Source of the DNA: Sanguinoderma infundibulare
Taxonomy: Eukaryota > Basidiomycota > Agaricomycetes > Polyporales > Polyporaceae
Direction of reading: 5' to 3'
Assembly (NCBI GenBank): GCA_032821775.1
Contig: JAVLRN010000008.1
Coordinates: 558,001 to 622,000 of the forward strand
DNA: 64,000 bases
Shown: piece by piece, positions 22,580 through 32,762 of the stretch
Position numbering within the stretch: the first letter of the stretch is position 1
Layout: the number at the start of each line of letters is the position of its first letter
Position numbers and translations under genes: made by a program
Notes under the pieces: model-generated
What the model saw: the letters and a program-made list of their open reading frames with translations, nothing else
Database searches by the model: none
Told to the model about the DNA's origin: nothing

Positions 22580-24212
22580 TCATCGCGCCTCGAGCAACTG
22601 ACCCCCCGCCGCAGCGCGCTCGATGCCCTTGAAGATGACCTGCACCCGCCTCTGCGTGCCCTCATCGCCCGCCGCGCCCACCGCGTCCTCCTCTCCGTCC
22701 TCCTGCTGCTGCCCGGGCAGAGGGCCAGCCATGAACTCCGCGACGAACTGCGCGATCGCGCGCTCGCCCACCTCCGTCAGCGCCCGCGCGCCCCACCGCC
22801 ACTCGTACGTCTGTAGCTGGTCGTCGCCTGCGGGGGCCTGCGTACCGCGCGTACGTTTCGCGCCGCCTTTGCCTGCGGCGGTGCCGACGCGGTGCTTCTC
22901 GATGTAGCCCTGGCGCATGAGCTGCGCGAGGTACGCGTCGATCGTGACGGACTGTGCCGTCGCTTGGCTGCTGAGCGGGATCGGGGCGTTCACGGGCAGC
23001 TGCAGCTGTTTGAGGATCCTGCGCAGATCAACTGGAGCAGAGCACCACGTGTGAGTGCACTCCGTGCGGTGGAATGCAGCGAAAACACGCGTACCGTCCT
23101 TCATCATGCGTCCGTCCACCAGGATGAGCGCAAGGACGACGTAAAGGATGCCCGTTGAGGCGAGCTGGTCCGAGCTGTGCCACGCGAAGATGCTCCCCGA
23201 CGACCGCTGGCCGATCGGGTTGTCGTCCTCGGCGAACTCCTCGTTCTCGTCCACGTGCTCCTTCTGCTCGAACTCGCGAATGTCCGCGTCGGGCGCGCAT
23301 GCTTGTTCTATGAGTGCGGGGTCGAGGAGGGAGCGGAGTATGTACGATTTTGTGCCGGTCGGGGCAGCTGTGAGGTGATCAGCAAAGACGCTCGTCGGGT
23401 GCATGCTTCACAGAAAGGGATAGAAGGAGTAGGCAAGGGTATGCGCGTTTGAAAGAACGAGGAGGGAGTTAGATCGCGTGCGCAAGGACTACGACGTCGG
23501 TGCCAAGGGAAAGCCAGCTTGCTTGAACGAGATGGCTTTCACATTCCCTTTTCGCGTCCGTGAAACCGCCGGTCCCGCGACGGAAGGACAGTGACAGGTG
23601 CAAGATACCCCCTAACCGCTTGCCAACTCCCCTGGCAATTCCAATCATACGCAGCAGAGCGTAAAGCTCACCTTTCTTCTTGACACCAGTGTTCTTCAGC
23701 AGGTCCGCATCCTTGTCGCTCATGTCCTTATCAGAAGGCATGGCCTGCATCTCGACAAGCTCCATCCCAAAGGTCTTAAGGAGGATTTGGTTCGCAGCAG
23801 TAAGGACCGCATTGAACGTGCGCGTGCCTGTCCCCAAAACTGAAGAAAACACGTTCAATGGTCAGGACAACGCGCAATGATGATAAGGCGCACCTTTCTT
23901 GGATATCTCATCCCTCCTCAGCGGCAGCCTCCGCTGTTCGTGGAAGAGGGCAAGGCGGACCAAGTCGCGCGCCTTCTTGTCGATCTCCTGCAGGCGACGA
24001 GCGCGTTGGCAGCGTGTGCGCGCGCGGAGTGTGGAACGACTCACCCCTTCGACCTTTTCTCCTCCATCCTCGTCATCGTACCCGTCCTGTGCGGCCTGGC
24101 CTTCTTCGGGCTGTTCCTCTACCTGCGCCCGTCGCGAACGTCCTTGAGTTGCACGCGGTGGCTGCGATTGCGATGCTTGAGGTGCACGTTGAGAACGTGT
24201 TTGTCGGACCGT
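22580..24212 (-). CDS. MAGE/Nse3-like protein, intact exons, ACG at expected start (U2)
   Basis: b-type allele. Exons 24212-23894, 23839-23672, 23367-23095 and 23031-22580 stay open and in phase, 403 codons from the expected start. That codon (24212-24210) is ACG instead of ATG, and exon 1 has no other Met. Translation would need an in-frame upstream ATG (the frame is open to one at 24422), a different first exon, or non-AUG initiation. Exon 1 is one codon longer than the a-type and differs at several residues (GYDDEDGGEKVEG; RARTRCQRARRL). Confidence 0.75.
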
Positions 24213-24503
24213 GCCACGTGTTTTCGATAGAGATCCGTTGTCTGTAGCTAGCGGCAGACAGGTCAAGAGAGTCCAAGTCCAAGTTGACACCGTCTGGAAG
24301 CCAGTCAGACGCGTCGTGTCGCGTGTATCCCGTCGTGACGTAAGGCGCCAGAGGCTGTGAAGGCAATTGAATGCTCGATCCCTCCCATCCTTCGACCATC
24401 CTTCGAACGACAACAAACACACGGATGCTAGCTATAGCGCTTCTGACCCCAATCTTCGTCTGCCGCCTCCAGTTGGCCATCGTGCGGCCGCCGAACAACC
24501 CCC
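24213..24503. promoter_or_regulatory. Divergent intergenic region, U2/U3
   Basis: 291 bp. It is slightly shorter than the a/A version because a few bases next to the first CATCCTTCGA are missing. Confidence 0.4.
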
Positions 24504-24845
24504 ATGTCTACGCAGTCTACCAGCAGCCACGGACCTCCTGCACCCCCATTCATGCCTTCACGGGCGTCATCTGTCTTTCCGACAGAGATTTACGAACCGG
24601 TCATCGACTCCGTACATGATGCGGTCTACTACAGACGGATCTTCGCGCTCAAGAACTGCATGCTGATGTGTCGCGCCTGGTTGCCACGGAGCCGCCTTCA
24701 CCTCTTCCAGCTCCTTTCCCTTGTAAACGTCAGTCGCACCGCTGCTCGTAGGCCCTGCGACAACTGCTCAACTGCCTCGTCGACGTCTCTCTGCGTCCCA
24801 CTAAAGCACGCATCCACCGCAACAGCACCGTTCCCTCTCCCTTGA
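24504..24845 (+). pseudogene. F-box-like protein, internal deletion (B-type, U3)
   Basis: Unlike A-type copies, the F-box motif is in frame from ATG 24504: SVFPTEIYEPVIDSVHDAV, CMLMCRAWLPRSRLHLFQLL. About 70 bp encoding the next helix (LLELFDMQP in A-type units) is missing after AARR near 24753, so the frame ends in unrelated residues at 24845. It could still give a 113-residue F-box-only protein; I judge it a remnant. Confidence 0.6.
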
Positions 24846-24926
24846 CGTCCGCACTCTCTATCCGAAGCGACGCCTCTTTCAGCAGCTCCATCCTGTCCAC
24901 CGACTCCTCTTGCCCGTCGCACCACG

Positions 24927-25382
24927 ATGTCGAACCCATTTGTCTTTCTCTCAGAGAACGAGCTCCCCACGGACGCTTGCATCACGGCCCTTCTCCGCAA
25001 AGCAGACAAAGACTTTCCGCTGCCAAGCATCAACATCAGAAATGCTAGAAGGCTGACGTCCAACCTCGTCCTCAAGACCACCTCTCTCTTCCCTTCCCGC
25101 GCCGAAGTCGAAGCTATGCAGTTCGTTGCCAGCCACTGCCCACAGATCATCGGCCCGCGTGGTCACCGCTACTGGGAGTCTGGCGGCAGGGTTTACATCG
25201 TGGACTACATCGAGGGGGAGATGTACGCCAAGGTCATGCGTCGTCTCTCTCTCTCTGCAACGGCAATAGTCCGTCATGTGGACGCTGGTCAGATACGTCG
25301 CCGACCTCCGCCGCCGCATTCCCCAATCGCATTCACAGACACAAAGTCTCCCGCACGCTGCTCTGTTTCCGCGTCCATGTGA
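24927..25382 (+). pseudogene. Phosphotransferase (APH/protein-kinase-like) 5' remnant (U3)
   Basis: N-terminal part of the large fungal family annotated as phosphotransferase or aminoglycoside-phosphotransferase-like kinase. ATG at 24927, then FPLPSINIRNARRLTSNLV, TTSLFPSRAEVEAMQFVA, HRYWESGGRVYIVDYIEGEM, which covers the nucleotide-binding lobe. After LSLSATAIV the family pattern WTLVRYVADLRRRIPQS resumes one frame over (25275-25325), so there is a frameshift. The catalytic H.D and DWE motifs are absent, as the match ends near 25380. A-type units have lost all but the last bases of this segment. No enzymatic activity is expected. Confidence 0.7.
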
Positions 25383-25494
25383 GTGATCCGCTTCCTAATA
25401 CGCCCATAAACACATGCTCACCCTGTCATCCAAAGTGGCTGCCGTGATGCCCCGACCGTCCTTCCCACTACGTACCCCCACATGATGCGGCGGC

Positions 25495-26219
25495 TTGGAG
25501 AGAAGCGGGTCAAATGTTATGCCAGGTTGGAGGGCGATGGGCGATGGGCGATGGGCGGTTTATCTAAACGTGAGTACGTCCGCAATCGCCCGACCCTCCT
25601 TGCGCACCATGTACCCTCCGACCCCGCCAGGACTATGCGACCGGAGCGTTCACAGAGAGCCTTGCGGACCTCTTGCTCTCCTCAGCAAGGGACCTGGTCC
25701 GTACGCACTTCGCTTCAGAACCGGTGCTGTTCCCAATCACGTCGGGGACGCTGCCCTGCGCAGAACACAGAGCGCGATCAACAAACAGGCTGACAAGTTG
25801 CGCCAAACATCTGTACGTACCCCAGGATGTGGCACGTGGATTGGACGGCGAGGGTCACCATGACCTCGGTTGTTTGCACGTCGAGCGCGACGGCCAAGAG
25901 GTGAGTACAGATAGAGTGCAGGAGCTGATCATGTCGTCTTCCCCCTTCTTGACAGCCTTTATACATTTTGTCCGAGACTGCGCACGGACCGCCGACGCGC
26001 TCTCGCCCTCGCCCTCGTTCCATCTTCCAACTCCGTTTCCGACCACCGGCATTGTGTCCCTGGCGTCCCGTCTCGCTTCCCGCAACCGAGCTCCTTCCGT
26101 CCAAGCGCACGCATATCTCCAAACACCCGAACGGCATGCATATTGCACATCGGCCCAGCCCTTTGTCTCGCCCGCCCCCCGCCCACCGACCAATTTCACG
26201 GAGGCGGTCCACCGCCTAG
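25495..26219 (+). other. Counterpart of the possible three-exon gene (U3)
   Basis: Exons 2 and 3 are open as in A-type units (25631-25900 and 25956-26219). The 7-bp repeat has three copies, so exon 1 is in phase only from a different ATG (25495). This weakens the case for a real gene. Confidence 0.2.
25536..25556 (+). repeat. 7-bp tandem repeat, three copies
   Basis: GATGGGC three times, against two in A-type units. Confidence 0.8.
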
Positions 26220-26266
26220 TCATCACACGGCGATCGCACCACCGCATACACCCGTGACGAACCGCC

Positions 26267-26566
26267 TGCAAACGTTGGCGCGGCGGTGACACCATCAAGG
26301 AGCTCCCGCACGCGATCTTCATGAACCGGCGCATCCCCGACGACTCTGGCAGCGGCTGCAAGCAGCTCTACCGCGCCATGAACGGCTACAACATCTTGGC
26401 CGACGACGCTCCACCGTCCGCACTCGCTCTCGCGGCCGTCCGAGACGTTTTGAAAGTGCTGCCCAAAGACACGACCCTTTGCACGACGGATTCCGACTTT
26501 TTTGATTTCGCCTCAGACGGCCCGGGCATCGATTCGCGTGGGTTCGGGCAACGTTCGTGGAACTAG
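26267..26566 (+). other. Coding-like ORF fragment, unrecognised (U3)
   Basis: Open as in U1, with Gly-to-Asp and Leu-to-Pro changes near its end, variants that U6 shares. Confidence 0.35.
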
Positions 26567-27138
26567 GATGCACGATCTGAGGTCGATACGAGCATATGGG
26601 AGCGGGGGAGATGCAATTTCGAAGGTCGGGACCTCCAATTTTTGTCGTAACTTACTCTGTATGGTTCTATTCTTACAGAAATAAAGTGTTTCGTGGTCTC
26701 GTGCATGTTTGTAAACATGTGAGACAGTTTCGGCGGTGGTCGGACGGGATTGACAAAGTCGCGTTTTCTTGCGATTCCATGGGGGCCGAAAATGCGCATC
26801 CGCTCCCGCCCGCAGTTCGCATCGGGGTGCCGAGCGGAATGTTTCTATGGGCTCTGGGGATCGTGTACGACGCTTGTGACGCGTTCGTACCATTGCCGGT
26901 CGACTTTTTGAAAGTCGGGTCTTGGCGGTGGGCGGGCACGGGTGGCACATATGGTCTCCCAGCCGCGCTCCGCTATTGGCGGTCATTCTGACTGTCGTGC
27001 ATGACTCTTACAGGCCCACATGCAACGTCCATCAAGTACTCGAGACCCCACGCGAAGTTTCAGGATGAGCGGACGGCCCGACGGCTCATATGCAGTACGT
27101 CCTCTTGAGTGCCTTCGGAGCATTCTCTGTGTTAACAG
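26567..27138 (+). other. No recognised gene (U3)
   Basis: About 3-4% different from U1 by eye. It lacks 11-12 bp near 26930. The small hairpin at 26704-26719 has both arms changed in a matching way (CACGTTT/AAACGTG to CATGTTT/AAACATG). Confidence 0.4.
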
Positions 27139-30100
27139 TCTCCAAACCACAGCGCTCACAAGTCCAAAGGATTTCGGCGAAGACCAATGGGGCCAATACC
27201 AGTCACCGACGGAACTCGAGATGCGCGTATACCATCGGCTAGTCCACATCCGAGACCAGAGGGAACGGTACGAGGATATCCCGGACGAGATCTGGACCCA
27301 CCTCGTCTTCAGCCTCACCACGCGGTTCCGCCTCCGTGTGCAAGCGAAGAGCGCCTCGGCATGCGCAGATGAAAACAAGCGTCGGCTCGAAGGAGGTTCC
27401 GAAGTGCACACTGTTCTCGCGGTGCCTGGCTTAAACACGGGAGACTCATCCACCGCGGATCCAAAAATACGAAAAAAGCGCCGCCCAAGTGGAGCAGTCG
27501 ACTGTCATCGTCTCGCAGGGCGTCGAACGAGGGTGTCTTATCCATTTCAGACTGCGCTCTAGGTCTAGGCAGCTCGCGCGCGGGGAACCCAAGGACGCAA
27601 ATCCGATTGTGCTGTCCACGCGTTGATGTCATCCACCCAACCATCGCGTCCCGCGAAAGTATAGCTCGAGTGCACCCAGACGTCGCTACACGATTAGACT
27701 TTGCAACTCTGCACGAAACGCAGGAGCGCACCGCGCCTCTCCGTTTTTGAGAAGCTGGCGGCGGCGGCCCCCACACGACGCAAGAAGGAAGACGAGGCCT
27801 GGCGGGTGGCAGCTGTGCACGGCAACGTCAACGAAGTTCGGGGCGAGCATTGTGTGCCCATTAATTCAACCCCCATGCCTCAACCGCTTTCCTGACCTGC
27901 ATCGACCCCGCACTCATCGAGCAGGCATGCACCCCCGAAGCCGAGATCCGGGAACTCGAGCAGAAGGAGTATGGGGACGAGAACAAGGAGTTCGCAGAGG
28001 ACGACAACCCGATCTGCCGACGGTCGACGGGGAGCATCTTCGCGTGGCACAGCTCGGACCAGCTCGCCTCAACGGGCATCCTTTACATCATCCTTGCGCT
28101 CATCATGGTGGAAGGATGCACGATGAAGGATGGTACGCGTGTTTTCGCTGCATTGCACCGCACGGAGTACACTCACACATTGTGCTCTGCTCCAGTTGAC
28201 CTGCGCAGGATTCCCGAACAGCTGCAGCTGCCCGTGAATGCCCGGATCCCGCTCAGCAGCCAAGCGACGGCCCAGCCCGTCACGATCGATGCGTACCTCA
28301 CGCAGGTCATGCGTCAGGGCTACTTCGAGAAGCACCGCATCGGCACTGCTGCAGGTAAAGGCGGAGCGAAGCGTGCGCGCGCCGCCCAGGCCCCTGCAGG
28401 CGACGACCAGCTCTAGGCGTACGAGCGGTGGTGGGGCGCGTGGGCGCTGGCGGAGGTGGGCGAGCGGGCGATCGCGCAGTTTGTCATGGATGTCATGGCG
28501 GGCACGCTGCTCGGCCAGCAGGAGGAGGATGGGGAGGAGGATGCGGTGGGCACGGCGGGCGACGACTCACCACGCGGTTCCGCCTTTGCGTGCAAGCGAA
28601 GAGCGCCTTGATCACGATGGTCTCGAAACACTCTGTGGACGCCGACGCGATGGAGATCGCGACGTCGAGTGCCTTCTCGGTGTTCGGCTCATCTGGATCT
28701 ACGTTCCCTTCGTCCTCCAGTGCACCCGCTACATCGGCGTTTGGGAACTTCGCGGCCAAGCCCAACGTATTCGGAGGCGCAACTTTCGAGCCTGCGTCTA
28801 GCACATTTTCGTTGCATCGTCTGTTGCACCCACAGTTTCGCTACCGAAGCCACCCGGGAGCCTCGTTAGCATTCCATTAGTCCCCCCACATCAACCACAG
28901 CATGCATCACTGACGCAACCCACGATTCCACCCCCAGTTCCTACCAAACCATCCTTACCTGTTGCCCCCGAACAACCCTTCACTGCGCCTTTCCAAAACC
29001 CCTCCCACATCTTCGAGTGGCGGCAGTTGGCATGGGAATTTCGGGCTCGTCGTCTCCCTTCTCTCGCCTCAAGGAAAAACGCATGACATCACCCCAACAC
29101 TGGGCAACGCCCCAGAACCACGCACACCTATATCCCCGACTGCCGGTCCACCTGCTCTCGGATGGCTTCCCGCTGTTGCGCTTCCTCCCACGCCCACCGT
29201 GCGGTGGTTCGACCCTGGCTCGCAAGCCGAAGAATCCGATTCCGCCCTTTCGCGCAAGAAGTCGCTCCTCCACTTCCCCTCACTCACCATTCCGACGCCA
29301 AACGCGCCCGAGATCCTGAGCCTTATACACCTCACGATGCCCGTCCCCACCAAGAACGCCAGCAGACCCTCGCTGCTGTTCCAGTCTCGTCAAGCTTCCG
29401 GCGCATCCACTTCGACTTCGACACCGCCAAAAGCCAGGACAGTATCATCAGCGAATGGGAAAGGCAAGGCGAAGGAGACCCGGGCTGACCTCAACACTAT
29501 GGCGATAGGCTTCCTGCGTACGAGCGTGCTCGTGCACGACTGCTGGAGCCTCTGGCACGCGCGAATGGAGGCGGAGCGCAGTGGGAGGAGGCATGCAGAC
29601 GGAGCGTGGTATGCCGGAACAGGGACGTCGTGAACAGCGTAGGGCGCGACAAGCGGAGGAAGAAGAGGCGGATATCGGTGCCGACGCTGGAAGAGGCGCA
29701 TGCGAAGCGGAGACAGTGGGAGCAGTCCGAGAGGCCGCTGACGGACGAGGCACTCGCTCGGCGGTTACAGGAGGTGCGTGTTTGTTCTGATGGATGGGGA
29801 GCTGATTTGATTCATCATGGTCGCGTGTAGAACCGGGAGGAGAACGAGAAGCGGTGGGTGCAGGTTCCGGCAAATAGTGCTTGAGCGGCTGAAGGCACGA
29901 CTGGAGTTCGGGGACGAGCTGGAGGTTTGGTGGGTGTGGGTGGAGACGAACATGGAGAATGACAGCACGGCGGTGTGGGTGGAGTACAAGTTTGATGTTT
30001 CTTCATTGGAATACTAGGTGTCGGAGAACGTCTTCTCGATACCGTTGTTCAACTGACGAGAGGGACAGGCTCACCGGGTCTGACCGTCTTTCAGCGGACG

Positions 30101-30312
30101 CCGACGGAGGGTATCGACGAGGTAAGCATTATGACTAGCAGTCCATAGTCCGGTTAGTTGACAACAATGTATGGCGTTCTAGGAAATATCGCGTTGTTGA
30201 CGATTGTACATGCCTTTTTGACGTCCTCGAAGCACTATGTCCCATTTCTGCTTGTCTTCAACACCAGTCTGAGAACCACGACACCGAGAAGATGAGAGAC
30301 TTGGTCGACATG
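27139..30312 (+). pseudogene. SAC3/GANP-family gene, decayed, with better-kept 3' part (U3)
   Basis: Shares the MAGE insert and upstream lesions with other units but keeps more of the C-terminus: GLTVFQRTPTEGIDE at about 30075-30120, an intact-looking intron at 30122-30182 (GTAAGC..TAG), then KYRVVDDCTCLFDVLEAL, and DLVDM followed by a normal GTATGT donor (30313). A-type copies have a substituted, shorter sequence at the first point and GC at the donor. Stop codons still prevent a full product. Confidence 0.7.
27904..28565 (+). pseudogene. Truncated MAGE/Nse3 copy inside SAC3 (U3)
   Basis: Same insert with its own substitutions, among them a loss of the Val-Asp at YVDEN (now YGDEN) and Ala to Thr in the LTQVMRQGYFEKH stretch. 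The internal TAG is kept. The 43-bp right flank starts at 28566. Confidence 0.8.
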
Positions 30313-31998
30313 GTATGTAATTCCTCGATACGCTGTATCGCGTTAGAGTGCTTACCATTCGTCCAGGCCATCATCACGCTCTATCGTACCATCCGGCCTG
30401 ACTCACCATTCAAATTCACCCATTCAGTGACTCCGGATGGGATCCAGTCGGGAAAGCCCAGGTCGTCACCGTCATACACACACCGGACCGCTCAAGGTTC
30501 TCGGCCCCCACCAAAGCATCTCGACGCAAGGGGGCATCAAGATCACGCTCGGGAGATCAGGGCACTTAGTTTCCGACCCGACGGACCCGGGAGCTGCGCA
30601 CGGAACACTGAGCAGTAAGCGAAAATGGGCGCAAGCGGGACAGCCGCATGCGCAGTAATTACCGTTGTGTATGTTTGATTGCGGGGGCCGCGCCCGAAGC
30701 TCTGGACCATCTCCGCATGTGGTGTTCGTGCGCTACATTGAATGCCCAGGATCCCCCGCAAATCCTGGGGCCCGGGGACCTGATCGGCGACTAGGAGAAT
30801 GAATGCCGAGCCCATCGTGCGCGGAGGTTAATTACTGAGTTACTTGCACGCATACTGTTACGCCGGGTACGCCTGTTCCTTGTTCCTCTCCGGTGTAAAA
30901 TTATGCTGGCGAAATGTAGATCTGTCGGACTCCATTCCGCGCGGTTAAGATTGTCGCTTGCTCGTATGGTCTGATATTCTGGATTTGCTGATCCGCGGCC
31001 TGCGTAAATCGACTGCGCTGGGATTCGAGACCCAGGTGATACGCTGCCGTCTCGGAATTCATCCGTAATATACCGTCATGATCCGAGGGTGGTGTGATAC
31101 TTTGCATTTGCTTGGGCGAGTTGTCGCCAGCACTCAATCACATTGGCTCTCTCCTCACCGTATGCCTCTCTCATCACACCCTCTCCTCTATGCCATGTCA
31201 TCGTCGCTGCACCGCCTGAGTAACCACACCCTGAACGAGCACTCTTCCACCGGCCCATCGTCAGCTTGCGAAGATCACTTTCACGGAGTATGGAAAGGTA
31301 TGCTTCAGCTCTTTCATAGCATTCCCAAGCTCTATGCATGCTGAACTCCAATCCTTTTCTCATTCACCGATTCGCACTCCCACATGGGACACATATCCTG
31401 CGACCAGGCGAACTCGTATCGACTGCCCTGAAGCCCGAGGTGCCTACCATGCTGGCTGACAGTGGGGACCTGATCAATTTGGGGAAGAACGTCGGGAACG
31501 ACGTCTGCCTCGTATGTCTCACAGTCGTCATGCACGTACAGCTGATCTTGAGCGGGGACGCCCTCAGCAGGCACCCTCCCCCTCGCTGGGATCACTCGAA
31601 GCAGAACCCGCTACCCCCGGTCCAGTCACCGATAACTCGCAATCGCAGCCACCACCACATGAACGTGATGCTAACAAGACAGAGGCCGCTACAGCGTGTT
31701 CCTGCCCTCGCCCCAGTCCTCGTCCTCGAGCTCGGACAGCGAGTCTGAGGTCCAAGAGATATCGCCTCCTCCGTCTCCCCAGCAGGACCCCGCACCCTCG
31801 TTCCCTCTGTCGACCTCGTCATTCAGCGGAGTCCGTCCGTTTTGCTGCGACTCGATTCCCCTAGGTGCACGCCTCCATTTGCTGCAGCAAATCCTACCCC
31901 CAATCCACATCGCGGACTCTCCCGAGCCGGAATACTACCCGCCGCCTGTTGAGGCGTTCTCGTTCCAGGAGATCCACGTCGAAGGCGGTGCAGTGGTC
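30313..31998 (+). other. Spacer between SAC3 and WD40 remnants (U3)
   Basis: Starts with an intact-looking SAC3 intron ending CCAG at 30366. It lacks roughly 100 bp present in A-type units (their 5500-5590). The plus-strand stretch 31440-31560 reads PTMLADSGDLINLGKNVGND, slightly different from A-type. No gene recognised. Confidence 0.35.
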
Positions 31999-32762
31999 GA
32001 GGAAGAAGCTCCACGCTCCTCCCATCTGTCGCTCGCCACACCCGCACAGACTTGTTGGACGACGGGCTTGCGACGTACATGGCGTCGAACGAAAACAACG
32101 CCGCGTGCGTGCGGTCCGTGTGTCCGTGGAGCTGCCTCACCCCTCGATGCACGTCGCTGAGGAGGTCGCCGCGGAAGAGCTTCAGGTTCGCGGTGGGGCC
32201 GGTCGAGCCAGAGACGAGCTGCACCGCGAGGACGCGCACCGGTCCGTCGTGCGCGTGGAGCGTCGCGAGCACCTTGCCAGTTTTGATGTTCCAGATCCGC
32301 ACGGTGCCGTCGTCCGACGTGGTCGCGATGCGTGCGTCCGCTGCGTCCAATGAGGCACAGCACACCATCGCGTCGTGGTTCTTGAGCTCCTTGTGCAGCG
32401 CGCCCGACTCCATGTTCCAGAGCCTGCAGATACCGTCAGTGCCGCCGCTCGCGAGGCGCTGCGCAGTGGCCGGCGATGTCGTGCAGGCAATCGTACGTCT
32501 GGTCATCCCAGATCCGCATGGTGCCGTTGTCCGAGCCCGATGCGAGCTTGCTGTCGTCCTGGGACCAGGCGAGAGTGCGGACGGGCTGCGAGCGGCCGGT
32601 GAGAGTAGCGAGGAGCTCGCCACTGCTGGCGTCCCAGATCATGATGTGGCCTGGGTCGCCAGATGAGGCGAAGCGGGTGCTGTCGGGGGAGACGGCGAGG
32701 GTGGGGACGTGTCTTTCTTTGGAGACTCCCATATCCTGAGGACGCCGATTGAGTCCTGACAT
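31999..32762 (-). pseudogene. WD40-repeat protein, frameshifted (U3)
   Basis: Same frame break as the other copies, although the surrounding residues differ (CLHDIAGHCAAPRERRH). The lesion therefore predates the split of A- and B-type units. Confidence 0.8.

Larger units (their letters stand above)
12215..24429 (+). repeat. Macrosatellite unit U2 (A-type left, b-type right end)
   Basis: 12,215 bp. It carries private substitutions at 18256 (T) and 20534 (A), and shares 13246 (A), 13538 (A) and 13670 (T) with U5 only. From about 22.69 kb it turns into the b-type MAGE allele, which has three extra bases in exon 1 and no ATG at the expected start. Confidence 0.97.
4697..26537 (+). repeat. Higher-order repeat, left copy
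   Basis: This 21.8 kb stretch (right part of U1, all of U2, start of U3) recurs at 42160-64000 with a constant offset of 37,463 bp, which equals U2+U3+U4. The left limit is the last mismatch, 4696 (A) against 42159 (T). The right limit is the window end, so the true copy may be longer. Confidence 0.9.
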
